This document shows, one piece after another, positions 42,101 to 55,300 of a stretch of DNA of 64,000 nt. Each line of letters starts with the position of its first letter. Position 1 is the stretch's first letter. The notes beneath the pieces are model-generated. The model saw nothing but the letters and a program-made list of their open reading frames with translations, was not told the origin of the DNA and ran no database searches. This stretch comes from Glandiceps talaboti (lineage: Eukaryota; Hemichordata; Enteropneusta; Spengelidae), in the NCBI RefSeq assembly GCF_964340395.1, contig NC_135566.1, positions 18,065,001 to 18,129,000 of the forward strand, written 5' to 3'. Made by a program: the position numbers and the translations under genes.

Positions 42101-44415
42101 ACAATTGTATGTTTGGTTTTCGCACAGGTAATACAGAGAGTAAAATAATGCTGTTCTATCACACACAGATTATATTTAGTAAACTACATATTTCAATACA
42201 TGTTTGATTTTCAATTAAATAAACATCATTGACAGTTTTTATGCCATGGTATGATGACACACTGAAAATGCAAATCGGAAACTTGATTGATGAACTCAAA
42301 CATTCAGCCAGACCGATCAGTTTCTCCAGCTTAGGGAGGGGGGGGGGTGGTCAGTGTTTTTTTTCCATTGGCCAACAAAAAGTCACTGACCCCCGTGAAT
42401 AACATTTCATGGCATCTTGACAGTAAGCTGTAGAGGGAAGAGTTTTGAGACTGGGATATATGTCCACCTCTTGTGTGAGTGTGTGTTGGGGGGGGGGGGG
42501 TTCTCCTCCTATAAGCCCTGGAAGATTTTTACTCTATTTAGCCAATTTTTAGGCTATTCACAGACACTTTTACACAATAATTTCCAAGCTTTACAAGCCA
42601 GCTCTAACATGTATAAAGCAACTACATAGGGTTGAAACATTTTTGAAATAAAGTTTCATAGCATCTTGACAGTAAGATAGAGGTGGAGGAAAGAACTTTG
42701 ATTTGAGACTGGTATTTTAGTAAACTTTGAGTTCTGGATAGTCATTTCGCCATATCACATAACATATAATTTTCGCTCGGTTGCCAAGGAACACCAAATT
42801 GACTGAACTCCTTCTTCACCTCTATTGTTCTGTGTTAGTGGAACACATCATGAGCCTAATAGGTTCTTGCAGCATGATTATTTATTGGAATTTATTAAAT
42901 GCACACTGATGAATATTCATGACTATTCATCTGAAGGAAAGAAACTCTCTGGAGTCATGAATATTTAGAGTGCATGTAGTAAATATAAGTACGCTTAGAA
43001 AAATGAAATTCATTGCGATTACCACCCTCGTTCCAAACAAACTGGTGCTGCAATAAAGTTCATCGTGAATACAATTTTTGAAAAAATGATTACAGTAAAC
43101 GTTTTACCATAGTTACCACATACCACGGATTAAGAAATCGTAGATTATCGATACTCAAACACACGGTAAACCCAGTGTTCATCGACAATAAATTTACATA
43201 AAGGAATAGTGAATGTACCTTATAGAATAAAATATCTCATATGAACAAGTACTTACTTGAGAAACTTGATATATAATTGATGGATAATTCATTTCACCCC
43301 CGGCCACCCTTCATGTTTTGAGGACCCCTTTCAATCCCCATTTTCTTCATGGCCCCCTCCCCCCACCCCTTTCAGATTGCAGCCCAAGTAAGGGTGACCC
43401 TATTTTTAAAAATATGTTTCTCAAAGCAACTATCGGTCGGTTGATGTTAAAAAAAGAATGAAAAAATGAAAATTTAAAATCATTTTCTTCATGTTTCTTT
43501 GCCTCTCCTTTCTTTCTCTCTCTATCTTTTTTATATTGGAGACCTGGTAAAAAGCCCGTTCCCAGCTTCTCTACATAATTGACATGTTCTCAGGCCACCT
43601 ACTTGAATAACTTCCGTCATGAAAGAAATGCTCTAGTTGTTCGTTAACAAGTGTCGTCGCCGCCGTCACGACTGAGATGACGTCAACAGTCCACTGAGAC
43701 ACTTGCTTATTATTCTTGCCAGATAGGGCGCTGTTCCGAAAAATATTATTATATATGGCGAAAATAAAAAATGTTTTTTATCTTGATGTCGGAACTGAAA
43801 ATTTGGGTTGGTTGGGTAAGAGACAAAAATCGGGTCATAATCCAGATATGGGGTTGGACCCAATTAAATTCAACCGAACAAGCGCAAAATATTGTTAATT
43901 TTGGAAGTGGTCCGTAAATTACTAGTAGGGTGTATGGAAAGACCCCTGGAAAAACTTTGCTATTTTAATAATCTACTGTGTCTCATCGAAAACTCAAATG
44001 CAAACTGTCTAAGATTTTGTCTTCACTTTTATGACTGACAATACTGGTAAAATTACTGTGTATGATCAAAGCCACCATCCATTACTAGTAATATAACTCA
44101 ACTGGCTACAAACTCAACCCTGCCGCTAACATAATGTTGTGATTTTAGTACACGGCGCCCTCTACACATGCTACAACGCCAGTCTCGAAGATTTGTGAAA
44201 GCTGGAACAAAAACTTTTCAAGTCACGCGTGATTTCGAAAATTTCCGGGTGCAAAGATCGTCGGATCAATCAAGTGACTCACAACTGACTTTAACAATAA
44301 TTCGAACAAAGTCGTATATCTTGTCAATATTACATCCACCGAGAGTATGGGTTATCGATCCTTGAATCGATAGAATTGAGTCGATCGCCGTGTCTCACCT
44401 TTCGTGAACTCAATC
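39166..44415. other. Intergenic DNA between divergent TAO and BCR genes
   Basis: No exon recognised. It has several homopolymer C or G runs (40720, 40820, 42340, 42487, 43355), a GTGAGGGCGCCCC motif near 41031 that recurs near 53715 and 10774, and a roughly 250-bp imperfect duplication (CATCTTGACAGTAAG at 42413 and 42662). The BCR 5'UTR and promoter should be in the last few hundred bases; GGCGCCCTCTAC near 44154 is also a common dispersed motif. Confidence 0.6.
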
Positions 44416-45532
44416 ATGGATCACTTGGAATCCACGGAGCGATTTAATGATGAATGGTCGAGTCGCTTTCCCGACACAGCTGTTCCCGATGTGTCGTATC
44501 TTACGGCAGGGGCAAGAAGGGGACGGACAAAATTTGTTCTCGAAGACGAACTGAAAAAAGTTAACACGACCATTTCCAAACTGAAATCTGAACTAGCACA
44601 GCAAGAATTTCTTCAGTCATGGATTGAAAAGGAGTTGGACGGACTGGAACAATTCCGGAAAAAGATAGCAGGTATGAAAGGTGGTGATAAAAACATGGCG
44701 GCAGAGGGTGTGTGTACCACTAGTGCGTCACAAGTGCCGGACACACCTGGTTCAAATGAGGACGATGTACGTCAAAACAATGCTAGTACGATCACAAACA
44801 CAGGTCCAAGTTGGGTTAAGACTGTTCAAAAAGCTCCATTATATGAGACTATTGAAGATTTCCCTATCAAGCCGTCATCCAGTTATCGCTCAAAGTCATC
44901 GAATCCACCAACGCAATTTCCAACAGGGAACGGTGACCCAAAACAAAACAAGGAAGTCTCTGAGCTGGATGTGGGTGGGGCTATGTATACACAGGTGTTA
45001 AGAAAGTCGTTGAGACCAAAACCGGAGGTTAAACCTAAGCCTGCATCAATGCGACGCAGTAAAAAACCAGACAAGGTTGACATTAGTAGTAGTAGTGATG
45101 GTAATAAAGTGTTCACCCCACCACCACCACCACCACCACCACCACCACCACCACCACCACCTCCGACGACGACTGACAACGATACATCTGAACAGTCGCC
45201 TGGCATTGGTAATGGAACTACCAACGCTATTAAACCGCCTAACCACGTGGAAGATGACCCCAAAAAACGTATAGACCTCCCAGAGAAAAGTGATGGGATA
45301 TATGAAAAAATTGAAGAATTCGGTGACAAAGTCAATCCAGTTTATGACAATTTTAGTTTTGAAAATGAAAGCACGAGTGGTGACAGAGGAAATGTTGAGG
45401 ACACGTTTACTACTTTTCAGACACCTATGATGTCACACTATGAGGCAATCAATAACACACCAAATGATTCTGATGATATGTATTTCTCTTCTGACTCCAT
45501 GGAAGAGGGTCCAGTATTCCAAGAAGGAAGAC
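44416..45532 (+). CDS. BCR: BCR exon 1: coiled-coil oligomerisation domain and disordered linker
   Basis: Encodes residues 1-372. Residues 10-20 ([11 protein letters not shown]) and 40-85 (from [10 protein letters not shown] to FRKKI) match the two helices of the BCR oligomerisation domain. The rest is low-complexity: a run of 16 prolines at residues 235-250 (45118-45165), many Ser/Asp/Asn, and acidic-flanked tyrosines in PLYETIEDF (Tyr143), [20 protein letters not shown] and SHYEAINN, plausible phosphotyrosine docking sites (inference). The linker shows no clear match to the vertebrate exon 1 region that binds SH2 domains. The exon ends one base into a codon at AGAC/GTAAGT. Confidence 0.93.
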
Positions 45533-46296
45533 GTAAGTTGACTAGATGTACATGAGTAGTGTAGATTGCAGAATAGTATTGAGTTTTACAATGTGACCAT
45601 GCGAAATTTTGAATGAAATACAGAATGAGAAACAGGAATACGTGAATCTGATTTTTTTTTGTATTTTTCGGAAAACACACAAAAAAGTCAATTCTACCAG
45701 TCATCACATTGCCACTCTAAAGTAAAGTTATAAAAACAGCACTTCTGACTCAGGTGAGATCTACTGTACACAGTGACATGGCATTATGCGACAAAACTTA
45801 AAGTTAGAAGCTTCACACCTCTTGAGCCTTTCCTGAGGCAATTGTTTCAGGAGTTGTGAAGCTCTGAACTTTACTTGCCACCTACATGTATAAGACCTCA
45901 CCCCACTGTACAACAGGCATCTTCAACTTCAAGGTCAGATTTGCCAATTTTTATAACTCGATTTAGAGGTGTTCTGCAAGCCTGGGGTAAAATAACTGTT
46001 CTGGGTCTCATAAGTATAGGAAATGTAGCCAAGATAAAATGAGCCAGACCTTGGTTTCACATTAAAGGGTTGTCTGACTTAAAAGTCACATGTGGATGCT
46101 TGAATGTATATTGTACTATTGTATATATTTTCAGATATCCATATTTGTTGGAGCTACTACTTGAACCGTGTGATATGGTCCATACCTTTGTACAGTAGCG
46201 TTAAATCTGTTTGTTACACGATTGTAAGGTCCATACTATTTTGCAATTTGCAATATGTGATATAATTCTGACTTGGTATTTGTCTTGTTGCCATAT

Positions 46297-46346
<50 letters not shown>

Positions 46347-49300
46347 ACACTGAAAATTGCTCTCAGCAATTTTTATGAAGACACATACACACATACATGT
46401 ACATGTATACACACATTTCTACAAAACTCCATTTAGGTTTGGGATTACATGACAATCTCTGTTTTGTTGCATGTCACTGTGGAGCTGTCAACCCTTTCAC
46501 ATCACAGTCAGTCCACATTCAGGCATGTCAATGCATAGCGCCTGCATGCTCCTTGTGAACAATCGTCCCCGACAGTTAGCGTCATCCTCCAGGAGTTCCC
46601 CCCTCCCCCCCCCCCCCCAATTCATATGTGTCTTGTGAGTGAGACACAACTGAGTGATTCAGCCTACCCATAGAGTCTGTGGAACATTCACCCTGTGGGT
46701 TGGGTCAGTTTATACCTGTATATATACAAGTTGTACATGAATATATAGTGTTCCACCTGAAAAGGGAGTTAATAAATAATAATAATGTTGGTTTTTATAT
46801 AGCGCTTTCCCACTCTGTGCTCAAAGCGCTTTACAATTATTACCCCTGGCTCAGACCTATAGCGGCACAATGGCCCTTTACACTTCCTCAACTCCCTGGG
46901 GAGCATACAATCCATTGCAGCCTTTATAAGTGCATAGGATTAAAACATTTGATTTCAACCGCTGTCCTACCTTTCTTATATTGTATTTTCTAAAATTTAC
47001 CTTTCAAAGTCATAATATAACAAAAACAAAAATATACAGTACAGATCTCGCATAATGGGACATTGTGCATGAGCTATGCTTGCACTTTTAAAGCACCATG
47101 CAAGCAAAGTTCATGAACAGTGCTCTTGGGGATTAGTGTATGGAAACAGCATTCAGTATGCACCTTTGAGGTGTCTTGTAAATAGCTGAATTCCCTAAAT
47201 GAATGAAACTTTGCTTTTTAAGTTTGTTCAATAATACACTGAAAGTGTGTCAGAGGAAGATAATGTCACAGACAGACTATCTTCTGCATACCCCAACGTG
47301 AAATGAAAGAATGCAGATTAGTGAAACCCCATTTAATTATTGAAGTTTTCATTCTGAGTTTGTCATAAACTGAGATCATCCCAGAATACATATCTTCTCC
47401 ATGACCCAAAGTTCAAGGCAAACATTCTGTTCCATTGTTTTCACATCTTCCTGTTTGGAATATGTATGGATTCACAATTTGTTTATTTTAAAGGCCTGGT
47501 TTTCAGTCCCAGGTTCTTGCATTTGATCTTATCAGTGGTGCAACAAGGATTAGATGTGGTTATTCTGTTGTCCTGGGTCATCATCTGTTAAGCACTGCTA
47601 AACAACTGACGTAGATTTTAATCCTGATCCAATGTACATGTACATTGTAAGCCTTGAATTGAAAGGGGAATGTCAAGGCTGAAAGTAAAGTGTTATGTTG
47701 AATGTAGTCAGTTGAGATATCTTATAACGAGGGATGACATCATGACATGACTTGCATTGATTTGTGTGCATCATCTGCTGTGTACATGACTTCAAACTGT
47801 GATCAGTATGCCAGTAATGCAGTACTGGGAATGCAGTGTCAGAACAAAGGTGTACTGCCAGATGACAAAATATGACCTACTGAGTCACTGTGTGTCAAGA
47901 TAATAGAGAAATTTTGTGTAACAAAATTTGTAACGACTTTCATAAAGTAGAATTTGAGAACCAATCAAAACTAACAATGATGCAAAAAAAGATTACTCTG
48001 GCATTCTCTCACATAACTCCCATTTCGTAACGTTTTTTTTTCTCTCTTGTGCCAAACTTCATCAATTTAGGATATTAGCGATACAGACTTTCATTTCAAC
48101 AAACCACATTGTAGGAACGTTAGATGCAAACTGAAACTATTAGTAATACTGTGGCCTGAAGTAGATTACATTATCTCGATAATATCTGTAGCTACATGTA
48201 TGTGTGGTGATGTGGATATAATCACCCAGTTATCAGAATAGTGTAAACACCCGAACGAAAAACGGAAATACATGTATTTATTAAAACTATCTGACTACAT
48301 GGGACTTCCAGTAGACTGAACTATTTCGTATTTACTCAAAGCTGGTAAACCTGGATATTTTGCAGGTCTACATACATGTACTGTACAGTGTTGCAGCCAA
48401 CCTTTTGAAAGAGTGGGACATAGTGTCCCAAGACTTTCATTTTTCTGGGTCATCATAAATGTTTTTGAGACATTATAAAAAAAACCCCAATGGTGTTGTA
48501 GCACAACTGTATAGTTTTTAAAAAAATATTTACCCACCTGCTGATCCATGCTAGATATTTGCTTCAAATGCTTATGCAGTTGCCTATCCAACCCTGTTGT
48601 TATCTAGTATGCAATATATGTGATCATTTGGCTGTTGCTATACATGTAGGTGTAGTCATGTTGCTAAACATATTTGCACACAATTTTAGTGTGGGTCATC
48701 TATGACCCATCACTTTCAAAATTGTGGGTCAGGTCCAAAAAAATGTGTGTCAAATGACCCCAATAAACCCCCTCTGGCTGCAACACTACATATACATACA
48801 TGTGCACAATGTGTTGTCAGAAACACTATCCTACTGCGAGTTGTACTGATAGCTACATTTGTATATGTAAATGTCATCAGCATGTCGTAATAACTGTTTT
48901 CAGTTTAAGTCAAGTTGTTGCATGTTAAAAGCAATGCTGCCACCTCAGTAACATGATAATATGCAAGTCACGTAAACTGTAAATCAGACTACTCAGCTGT
49001 TTGATTTATTTTTACTGTAAGTAAGTAATTGATCAGAAATAGGAAAATTATTAGGTTGTTGGCAGCACCTATTGACATACACTGTATGAATAATAAATTA
49101 GTCATAAAGTTATTGAGAGAAAATAACACTTATTCTGTCATAAAGTTATCTAAAAGTGAAAATTTATGACTGTGCAAGTCTAACACAACTTCTGACGAAG
49201 AAAATATGTTAGACTGACACCAGCCCTTTCAGGGTTTTTTGTCTCATAATCTTCAATTTTTTTTTTTGAGTTTGTTATTCATTTAAAGTTTTTTAAGAAA

Positions 49301-52300
49301 AATGTTGTCCATTTTTTTTTGTTTATTTCTCCAACTTACAAGTCCCAAGGGCAACTGTTTCACCCTAGCCTTCTGTTTTACAATCATTAACTCATGATCA
49401 AGTGGTAATTTCACATGAAGAACACAGCTGTGTTTTGAAACAAAATTATTTTATTTCAAATAATGAGTGAAGAAAATCTCAGAGACTTGAACAAGTCTAA
49501 AAATACATGATAATCAGAATCTTCAATTAACTGAACGTTTATTTGAATTTGATCGAAAATCAGATGATGTTGAGCAGATATATAGATTAAGGGGGAGCAG
49601 TCTGGTTCATAAGGGGAGAGGTTTTGTTACATATACATGTAACTTGAGACTGGTAAATTTTACTTTAGACTTCTGAATTCAGGTTAATGGAATTCATCTA
49701 ATTTACTTCCAATGAACTACAAATAACTTTGATGTAATTAATGTGCGTAATTTCATTGGTTTTTTAATGATAGTTTCTCAGTGAAGTTTATATTCAACTT
49801 ATTGGGGGGGGGGGGGGGGGGGCAGAAAATAACATCTGTACAATGGAAAGAAAAAACACATCCACATTTACCAGTATTAGAAATTATACATGTACAGTTA
49901 GTACTATAGTAGTAACTTGTGTTAAAATTATCTATTGAAAACAAAAGTCCTTGGGACAAACGCTACTCTTTTCATTACACACTAACTTCATCAAAACAAG
50001 GTCTTGTTACTTTCCCCAACATAATTTACAAATAAAGACAAAAGAGGTATGATTTTAGCAAACGGTGAAAACAAACTCATTGACCAGTATTAGAAATCAT
50101 ACAATGTAACTTCTGTTGAAAAGTGTCCATCAAAAAAACCGTCCTTGGGACAAGTACTGGTGTATAGTCTATATAACTACTTACTACCCTTCATCAGATC
50201 TCATTGTCTCATTGTGTTTGGTCAACATAATTTGTAAATGAAAAGGTCATTTGTGAAAGAAAGAATTCAAATTGAATTCATTTATAAATGGTTCAATGGA
50301 CGTCAATTCAAATCAGGTATTCAATGGAAAGAGAGCTCTTTTTATCTCAGATTTTCTAAAAAGGTAAATACTGTGACAAAGTTTAACACATTTGATTCTG
50401 TAAATTACAGCTAAAACAGGGTTGCTTTGGTGCTTCACTAATGGGACATGATGTTTGTTTTATGTATACATTGTATATATATAAAGACTGATAACAGTGA
50501 CACGTTTCAACTCCTGACTAATAAATAACAGACATTGCAGTCACACAGCAGGATCCTTTACCTAATCACACTAAATTGTTTACTTTCATACTGACAGTGA
50601 TAAGCAACAGAATAACTTTCTTGTTGCCTTCTAAGGTCTACATTCTAACTATGTTCAGCAACTCTCTAATTGTTTATTTTTTTGCATTTCCAGTTGTTGA
50701 AAGTTGTGTAAAAATGTCATAGCCATGAGTGGAATGTCAAAGCAACCCTGTTTCTACTGTATGTGAATTAGATTAAATGTAAATGCAATGCATGAACCCC
50801 CCTATAGTGTGGAATGTTCTCATGCAATCTGTCTTAGTGTCTATAAATAGAAACAACACAGACATAAAAAAGGGATAGTAAAATGAGAAGCCAAGTTACA
50901 CAAATATACAGCAAACCCACAATTCGGAAGTTCTTTTAGCATTTTCAATCAAATGACTGAGGGAAACAAAACTTAATTGAGAATGATGTGCCTGCAAGCT
51001 GAGAGAAGTTCCTCAAAAATTGAGCTACTGCAGGGCAACAGACAGGAATACTTTTGGCAGCACAAACATACATTTTTATGTGCCTTGGAAGTAAAAATCT
51101 TTAACTTTAACTGTTACTTAATTCAAGAAAACTCCAACCCATTCTCATAGATCAAGAAAAAATTGGGAATTGCCATACAAATGTTTTGAAATAGTGGTCA
51201 ATATGATATCAAAATTGAGTCATTTTAGAATCCAATATGGCCGCCATCCAATATGGCTGCCAAATACTGTGTTAACTTGTTGGGAAATTAAAAGATTTTC
51301 AATTTCCTTGAATACAATACAGTGAAACCTGAATTTTAGTTTCATTATTTGAAAAGAACCAGGCGTATTATTCCGTACGGCAAAGTTTGGAGAGATTCTT
51401 AAGAACTTTTATTTTCCAGGAAATTCAAATTCATATTCTAATCCAGATCCATGACTTCATGCTTTTACATCTAGCTTTTAGCAGTTAGAACTACATATTT
51501 TCTCACCATTTCTGATCTTTATGTTGTATGCCTGTATTGTTCTATATGCCAGGTCCTGTATAAATGCAAATTGATAAACCACTGCAAACATCTTGTACTT
51601 GTCAGCAGTTTCATTGCTGTTGGCAAAATTCTCTTCAGTCCAAAAAGGAAGGTCGGATTGGTTCATGCTCTGATTGTTAACCCTCAGCTATGCAGTGGGA
51701 ATGTACACAATAGATGGGTATGGGTCGCATAGCAATCACACGATTTTCTTTCACAACTCTATTTTTTTACTTGATATTAATAGGTCCAGTAGCTACTTGA
51801 CAGTTACATGTATGTCAGCTATTGTAATAATCATACGAGGAAACACTTTTCATGCTAATTTTTGTCATGTTTTTATTTGCAAAGAAATTTATTTTTTTTA
51901 CAACAACTTTGGCTTTTTTGGAAATACAGAATGAATTTAAAGAAATCAGATTGTGTAAATAGCAAATGAAGCCAAAACTTGAAAAAAAGTTAATGAGTAA
52001 TTGTTCCGTAAAAATTGCGGTCAAAGCAAGTTTAAACCTCAGGTCCTTTGTATTAAAACTAAATGGTTGTAGGTACACAATTTTAAAAAACTAGGAAGTG
52101 ATTTAACTACATATGAATGTTTGACACGATGCTGACAATATATTGAAACAGACGTACAATGTACACATACCTAAAAAGGGGATGTGACTCATAAAATTAC
52201 ATGCTTTATAAAGTTGTCATATGGATTACCATTGGGTATTTATTTTGGATTTTTAATTTATAAAACAATTTTATCATGGCTTGTGGCGTGAAGAATCAAT

Positions 52301-55300
52301 GTGAAACAACAGAACACAAGTCCTTGTTTGCAACTCAATAAATTGCAAAAGATTAATAAATGCGTAAAATGTACGCACAATAACAAACATTTTACATTAT
52401 TTTTTAGTTTTTCGCAATGTATTCAGTTACAAACACCGACATTAGGTTGCATTGTTTGAAGTGATTACATGTACTCAATGGCATTTGTTGCACATTTGTG
52501 TATGTATATATACACATGAATTAGGGTGTTGACTTACATCCCCTTGGTGTGTACATTGTATTGAAGTCATGCTGGCATATCTGGTGGTCTTTGCTGTAGC
52601 CCAGAGACATGGCTGTCTGGTTTAAAAAATGTCATATGCCAGAACATACATGTATACCAGTATTCCATCAAGCCAGTATGTGGAGGCAGATAGCACAGTC
52701 TCTAGGCTGTTTTCGCTGTTACTTCCGAATTTCCCGCTGGAATGAAAATGTTTCACAGATGTTTACAATCTGATGTATTGGGTCAGCTAATTGTTTGATT
52801 TATCTGCTTACATGTGTATCTTTGTTTTCATCATCACATTAGCATAAATTAGCATAAATTTACATGACAAAATAATTATATTCCAGATAAATTTGACTTT
52901 CGAAACACGAAAAGTTTGTGTACAGCTCCCTGCAGACATCATGTTAGTCCGAAATTTCGTGATACACAAGACTTACTATACATTTGTGCTTCCCTATGGA
53001 GGACTCCAAAAACTCGCAATAGTTTGTGACATCATGGCCGCCATATTGGAAAATCCATGCTTTCAAGCTTGTAGTCGTATGATGTACCAGTGCCAGTCTA
53101 CAATGTCAAACTACAAACTAAAAGTGTTTTCAGAGTAAAATTGAACATGAAACTGATACTCGGAGATAACATTGCCACTTTATTGAATGACAAGCTAAGG
53201 AAAGATTTCAAGCAATGACAAAATTAGGTACAAACAGCAATACAACTTCTGCAAAAAAAACAACAGCATAAATGTATGCCTCTGATGCAGGTTCAGGAGA
53301 TACATTTATCAGTTTGTTTATATCTGGTATTTATGAAGTAACACTAACAGTTGTACTTGATTGTTATAACATGTAGCATTCCATCAGTAAATAGAGTTAT
53401 GGGATCCTGGCTCATTTGATGTTTATGCTTTGATAAGTTACCAACATTAATTACATTGGATGTCTTTGCATGAAACTTGTCTCATTCCTGCTTACCACAA
53501 GCAAGCAAACGCATCAGGGTTTTTTTTGTGGGTTGTACAAGTCATCCATTTGACTAGACATGAGAGAGATTGGAAAGGATTGAAGCCTCAGATAGCATCT
53601 AGACTAAACCTCTCCTTGTAGACAAAACTTGAAAAGTTTGTGATCTCCTTGAGAAAGGATTCTTGTACCTAGTATAGATATGGAGTATGATGTCAGTGGG
53701 AGGGGTTGACCGATGTGTGAGGGCGCCCTATCATGACATACATTAAAGACTACAGACTACTATAAATAGAATATAACATAATCTTTATTGCATAGAATCT
53801 TTATTGCATCCGTTAAGAAAACTACATTTCCTTTTTGGATTTTTTCCAATAAGTGTTTGGTGCTAAAACAAACTAGTAAATATATAAACTGGAATAAAGA
53901 ACAAAATAGGGTGTATACGAAAGTACAAGCTTTCGGTTCATTAGATTATTAGTATTTTAATATTATTAACTTTATTTAATCTGGATAAATTGTTGATCCG
54001 TAGATCAATGTTATTTATGTTATTGACAGACAGTCACATTTATTGAGTTATGGTGGAAATGAAACAGACATTATCAGTCATAAATAGCAGGATATACAAT
54101 TATATCACATCATCAGATAAACATGTAAACAGCAGTAATGCTAATTAGTCAGATATCACTCCTTTCTAGGCTATTTTATTTTGTAGGTATACACACAAAA
54201 AGAACAACTGAAAAACAGGACTGACTAATACAAGAGAGAAATTTAATACTTGAAATTTTTTTAACTGAACCCCTGAAGTGTTTTTGTCAACAGACTGACC
54301 CATTTATCTGAACCTTTGACTTATCATTATGGGACATGTCACCCAACAGTGTTTTTTGCTGAGGGTGGTAAATAGGTAAAATCTACCTCGGTTCCTACAT
54401 GTATGTCATTTTACCTGGGTTCCCAAACAAAATTACCATAGACTCTATCGGGAAACACTGCCATTTTTACTCCTTCCTCCTTTTCTGTTACCTGGGTTCC
54501 CCAACCTTAGCGCTGCCTATTAGCGAGTGAAACAAAATCTAGAAAATGATTTTCTCTGTGACTGGCTGTAAATGTTATATGTTTTTGTCACTTACGTAAC
54601 ATTTGTATCAGGCCCTTGGTTGAAATTCTTCATGTCAATTAGTTTTGACCTTAAATTTTGTCTTTTTGATACACAGCTATTCCCAAACCTGTTGTCAAAT
54701 TCCGTGAAGATATTGAAGTATGTAGTAGTGCTGGTTCCAGTATTAGATCTACTGATACCACATCCCTAGATTCTATCAGTGTGGTAAGTGAACGTCAGTC
54801 AGTGTGTAAGTTTGATAAGTGAACTTGAGTCTGCGTCTGTAAGTGTGGTAAGTGTGGTAAGTGAACTGTAGTGTTTGATAAGTGAACTTGAGTCTGCGTC
54901 TGTAAGTGTGGTAAGTGTGGTAAGTGAACTGTAGTGTTTGATAAGTGAACTTGAGTCTGCGTCTGTAAGTGTGGTAAGTGAACTGTAGTGTTTGGTAAGT
55001 GAAGTTGAATCTGTAAGCTTGATAAGTGAACTTGAGTTTGGTAAGTGAAGTTGAGTCTAAGTTTGGTAAGTGTAGTTGTTTTTGTAAGTTTTGTAAGTGT
55101 GATTGAGTCTAAGTGGTAAGTAAACTTGAGTGTAAGTGTGGTATGTGAACTTTAGTGTTTGTTAAGTGAAATTGCATCTGAGGGTTTGGTAAATGAAGTT
55201 TAGTCTAAGCTCTGTAAGTGAAATTGAGTTTGTAAGTTTGGTAAGGGAACTTCAGTCTGTAACTTTGGTAAGTGAACTTTAGTCTGTATGTTTTGTTAGT

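Larger units (their letters stand above)
45533..54676 (+). other. BCR intron 1 (9.1 kb)
   Basis: Bounded by GTAAGT at 45533 and ACACAG at 54671-54676. It contains a GT microsatellite (46300-46346), a dispersed repeat (46770-46935), an inverted-repeat element (48386-48788), a 19-20 base G run near 49804, a 215-bp tandem duplication (49865-50240), family G and family E repeats and a family B MITE. An orphan minus-strand frame of 62 codons (51478-51666) has coding-like composition but no family that I recognise. Confidence 0.8.

Noticed and set aside
41543-43935. A 2.4-kb DNA transposon bounded by GGGAGCCTTCAGTAATTACA and a similar right end
   Set aside because: The left edge looks like a transposon end, but I could not find a convincing complementary right end or a transposase, so I left it as intergenic.
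44404-44415. BCR start four codons upstream
   Set aside because: The codon at 44404 is GTG; the first ATG in the frame is 44416, and the protein from there matches the BCR N-terminus.
52893-53138. 81-codon plus-strand frame
   Set aside because: Composition is not convincing, it overlaps a dispersed ATGGCCGCCATATTGG-containing repeat, and has no splice sites or known domain.
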